Origin: Kiritimatiellaceae bacterium
GTDB lineage: Bacteria > Verrucomicrobiota > Kiritimatiellia > Kiritimatiellales > Pontiellaceae
Assembly: GCA_002712105.1 (NCBI GenBank)
Contig: PASA01000002.1
Location: forward strand, 2,257 to 9,819
Length of the DNA: 7,563 nucleotides
Reading direction: 5' to 3'
Shown: positions 6,377 through 7,563 of the stretch, one piece after another
Layout of the letters: each line of letters starts with the position of its first letter
Position numbering within the stretch: the first letter of the stretch is position 1
Position numbers and translations under genes: made by a program
The notes under the pieces: model-generated
What the model saw: only the letters and a program-made list of their open reading frames with translations
Told to the model about the DNA's origin: nothing
Database searches by the model: none

Positions 6377-7555
6377 ATGATAAATCAAATTCAATATAAT
6401 TTTGACGAAGTAATTGATAGAAGAAATACAAATGCAGAAAAATATGATGCATTAAAAAGATTTTATGGTACTGATGATATTGAGCCTTTTTGGGTTGCTG
6501 ATATGGATTTAGCATCACCAAACTTTCTTGTAGATAAACTAATTGATAGAGTTAAACATTCTATTTTTGGTTATACTGAAAAAAGCCTTGAATTATTTGA
6601 ATCTATTGAATGGTGGATGAAAAATGAGCATAATTTAGATATTAACAAAAGTACGATTGGTTTATCTCCATCTGTTGTTTCTACTTTATGTATGACAATT
6701 CAGTCTTTTAGTAATATAGGTGATTCAATCGTTACTTTTTCTCCTGTATACGGTCCTTTTTTCTCTTCCGTAAAATCTCATAAAAGGAATTTAGTAGATT
6801 TACCTTTAATAATTAATAATGGAAAATTTCAAATTCCCTTTGAGCATTTAGAAAGTATTTTAAAAAAGAATGACGTTAAGTTACTTTTACTTTGTAATCC
6901 ACATAATCCTGGAGGAAGAGTATGGAGTAAAGATGAACTATTAAAAATAGTACGATTATGCATAGATAATAATGTAATAATTTTTAGTGATGAAATTCAC
7001 AGCGACATTGTTTATAAACCAAATGTTCACACACCAATATTAGCCCTAAATGAAGCAAAGAATATTTCAATTTTAGCTCATTCAATTGGTAAAACTTTTA
7101 ATACAAGTGGATTAAAAAGTTCTTTTTTTATAGTTGAAAATGAAATTATTAAAAATAAATTAATACATTTTCAAAAACTATCACATGTTGATAATATTAA
7201 TTTAATTGGTAAAACAGCTATGCAAGTACTGTTATCGCCTGAAGGAGCCAACTATAAAAGACAACTAGTTGATTATTTAAGATTAAATACTTCTTTGGTA
7301 TACAAAAAACTTCTAATTAATAATAAACTTAAGCCTATGGAATCAGATGCAACATTTTTAGTTTGGTGTGATTTTCGTAATTATGGTTCATGGCAAGAGG
7401 TTTCCAAAATGTTAATTAATGATGCTAAAGTTGCTTTATCTGGTGGCAAATTTTTTGGTTCATCAGGAGAAGGATGGTTTAGAATTAATTGTGGACATCC
7501 GCGTTTGAAATTGTTGTCTGCGGTAGATAGAATTTGTAAAACATTTAAATTTTAA
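6377..7555 (+). CDS. MalY/PatB-family PLP-dependent carbon-sulphur beta-lyase (cystathionine/cysteine beta-lyase type)
   Basis: This is a complete fold-type I PLP enzyme of 392 residues, the usual length for MalY/PatB. Members cleave the C-S bond of cystathionine, cysteine or related S-conjugates to pyruvate, ammonia and a thiol. 'PFWVADMDL' (37-45) is the family hallmark near the substrate site, and 'FGYT' (64-67) follows. 'SPVYGPF' (122-128) supplies the ring-stacking Tyr125, and N174 begins NPHNPGG. 'SDEIHSD' (204-210) holds the pyridine-binding Asp205. Lys239 in 'HSIGKTFNTSGL' is the Schiff-base lysine (family form 'SKTFN.AGL'). Arg369 in 'GWFRINCG' is the carboxylate-binding Arg. All key residues are intact. 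It acts in the cytoplasm in methionine or cysteine metabolism; the exact substrate cannot be told from sequence. The start ATG lies 9 bases after the preceding stop. An aminotransferase with a different specificity is the main alternative. Confidence 0.9.
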   Translation: MINQIQYNFDEVIDRRNTNAEKYDALKRFYGTDDIEPFWVADMDLASPNFLVDKLIDRVKHSIFGYTEKSLELFESIEWWMKNEHNLDINKSTIGLSPSVVSTLCMTIQSFSNIGDSIVTFSPVYGPFFSSVKSHKRNLVDLPLIINNGKFQIPFEHLESILKKNDVKLLLLCNPHNPGGRVWSKDELLKIVRLCIDNNVIIFSDEIHSDIVYKPNVHTPILALNEAKNISILAHSIGKTFNTSGLKSSFFIVENEIIKNKLIHFQKLSHVDNINLIGKTAMQVLLSPEGANYKRQLVDYLRLNTSLVYKKLLINNKLKPMESDATFLVWCDFRNYGSWQEVSKMLINDAKVALSGGKFFGSSGEGWFRINCGHPRLKLLSAVDRICKTFKF

Positions 7556-7563
7556 AAATATGT

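Overview
The window looks like a stretch of chromosome from an AT-rich, aerobic or microaerobic Gram-negative bacterium. The best lineage guess is a low-GC marine member of the Verrucomicrobiota (Opitutae/Puniceicoccales-like). This is inferred from protein style, not from a marker gene. The leftward pair combines a secreted SHD1-like protein with a membrane-anchored vWA protein that has a Lys/Pro-rich stalk and an 'FFG.K....K.I.L.D.S' vWA entry, a combination I associate with Verrucomicrobia and Planctomycetes. Base composition and codon use look even throughout. I see no tRNA, rRNA, CRISPR array, insertion sequence or other sign of recent transfer.

Left part (1-3633, rightward): the end of a cbb3-type cytochrome c oxidase locus. 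It holds the 3' part of ccoO (mono-haem subunit), a 45-residue single-span membrane protein in the place where ccoQ normally sits, a six-span DsbD_2/TauE-like membrane protein with HCxGMCGP and PCG motifs, and a full-length CcoI-type copper P1B-ATPase. The genes are tightly packed and probably cotranscribed. The last two are expected to supply or handle copper for the CuB centre of the oxidase. No ccoP (di-haem subunit), ccoG, ccoH or ccoS is present downstream of ccoO in this window.

Middle part (3634-5944, leftward): two overlapping genes, transcribed from about 5.95 kb towards ccoI. The first encodes an inner-membrane-anchored vWA protein whose metal-binding (MIDAS) motif is degenerate. 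The second encodes a secreted protein with an N-terminal SHD1-like segment. They look like an envelope module of unknown role. The second gene ends exactly against the stop codon of ccoI.

Right part (6047-7555, rightward): a small three-span membrane protein of unknown function, followed after 9 bases by a complete MalY/PatB-type PLP-dependent carbon-sulphur beta-lyase. The roughly 100-base divergent spacer before them carries plausible promoters in both directions and a 14-base palindrome. The only other spacer of note is 38 bases (643-680), and nothing was seen in it.
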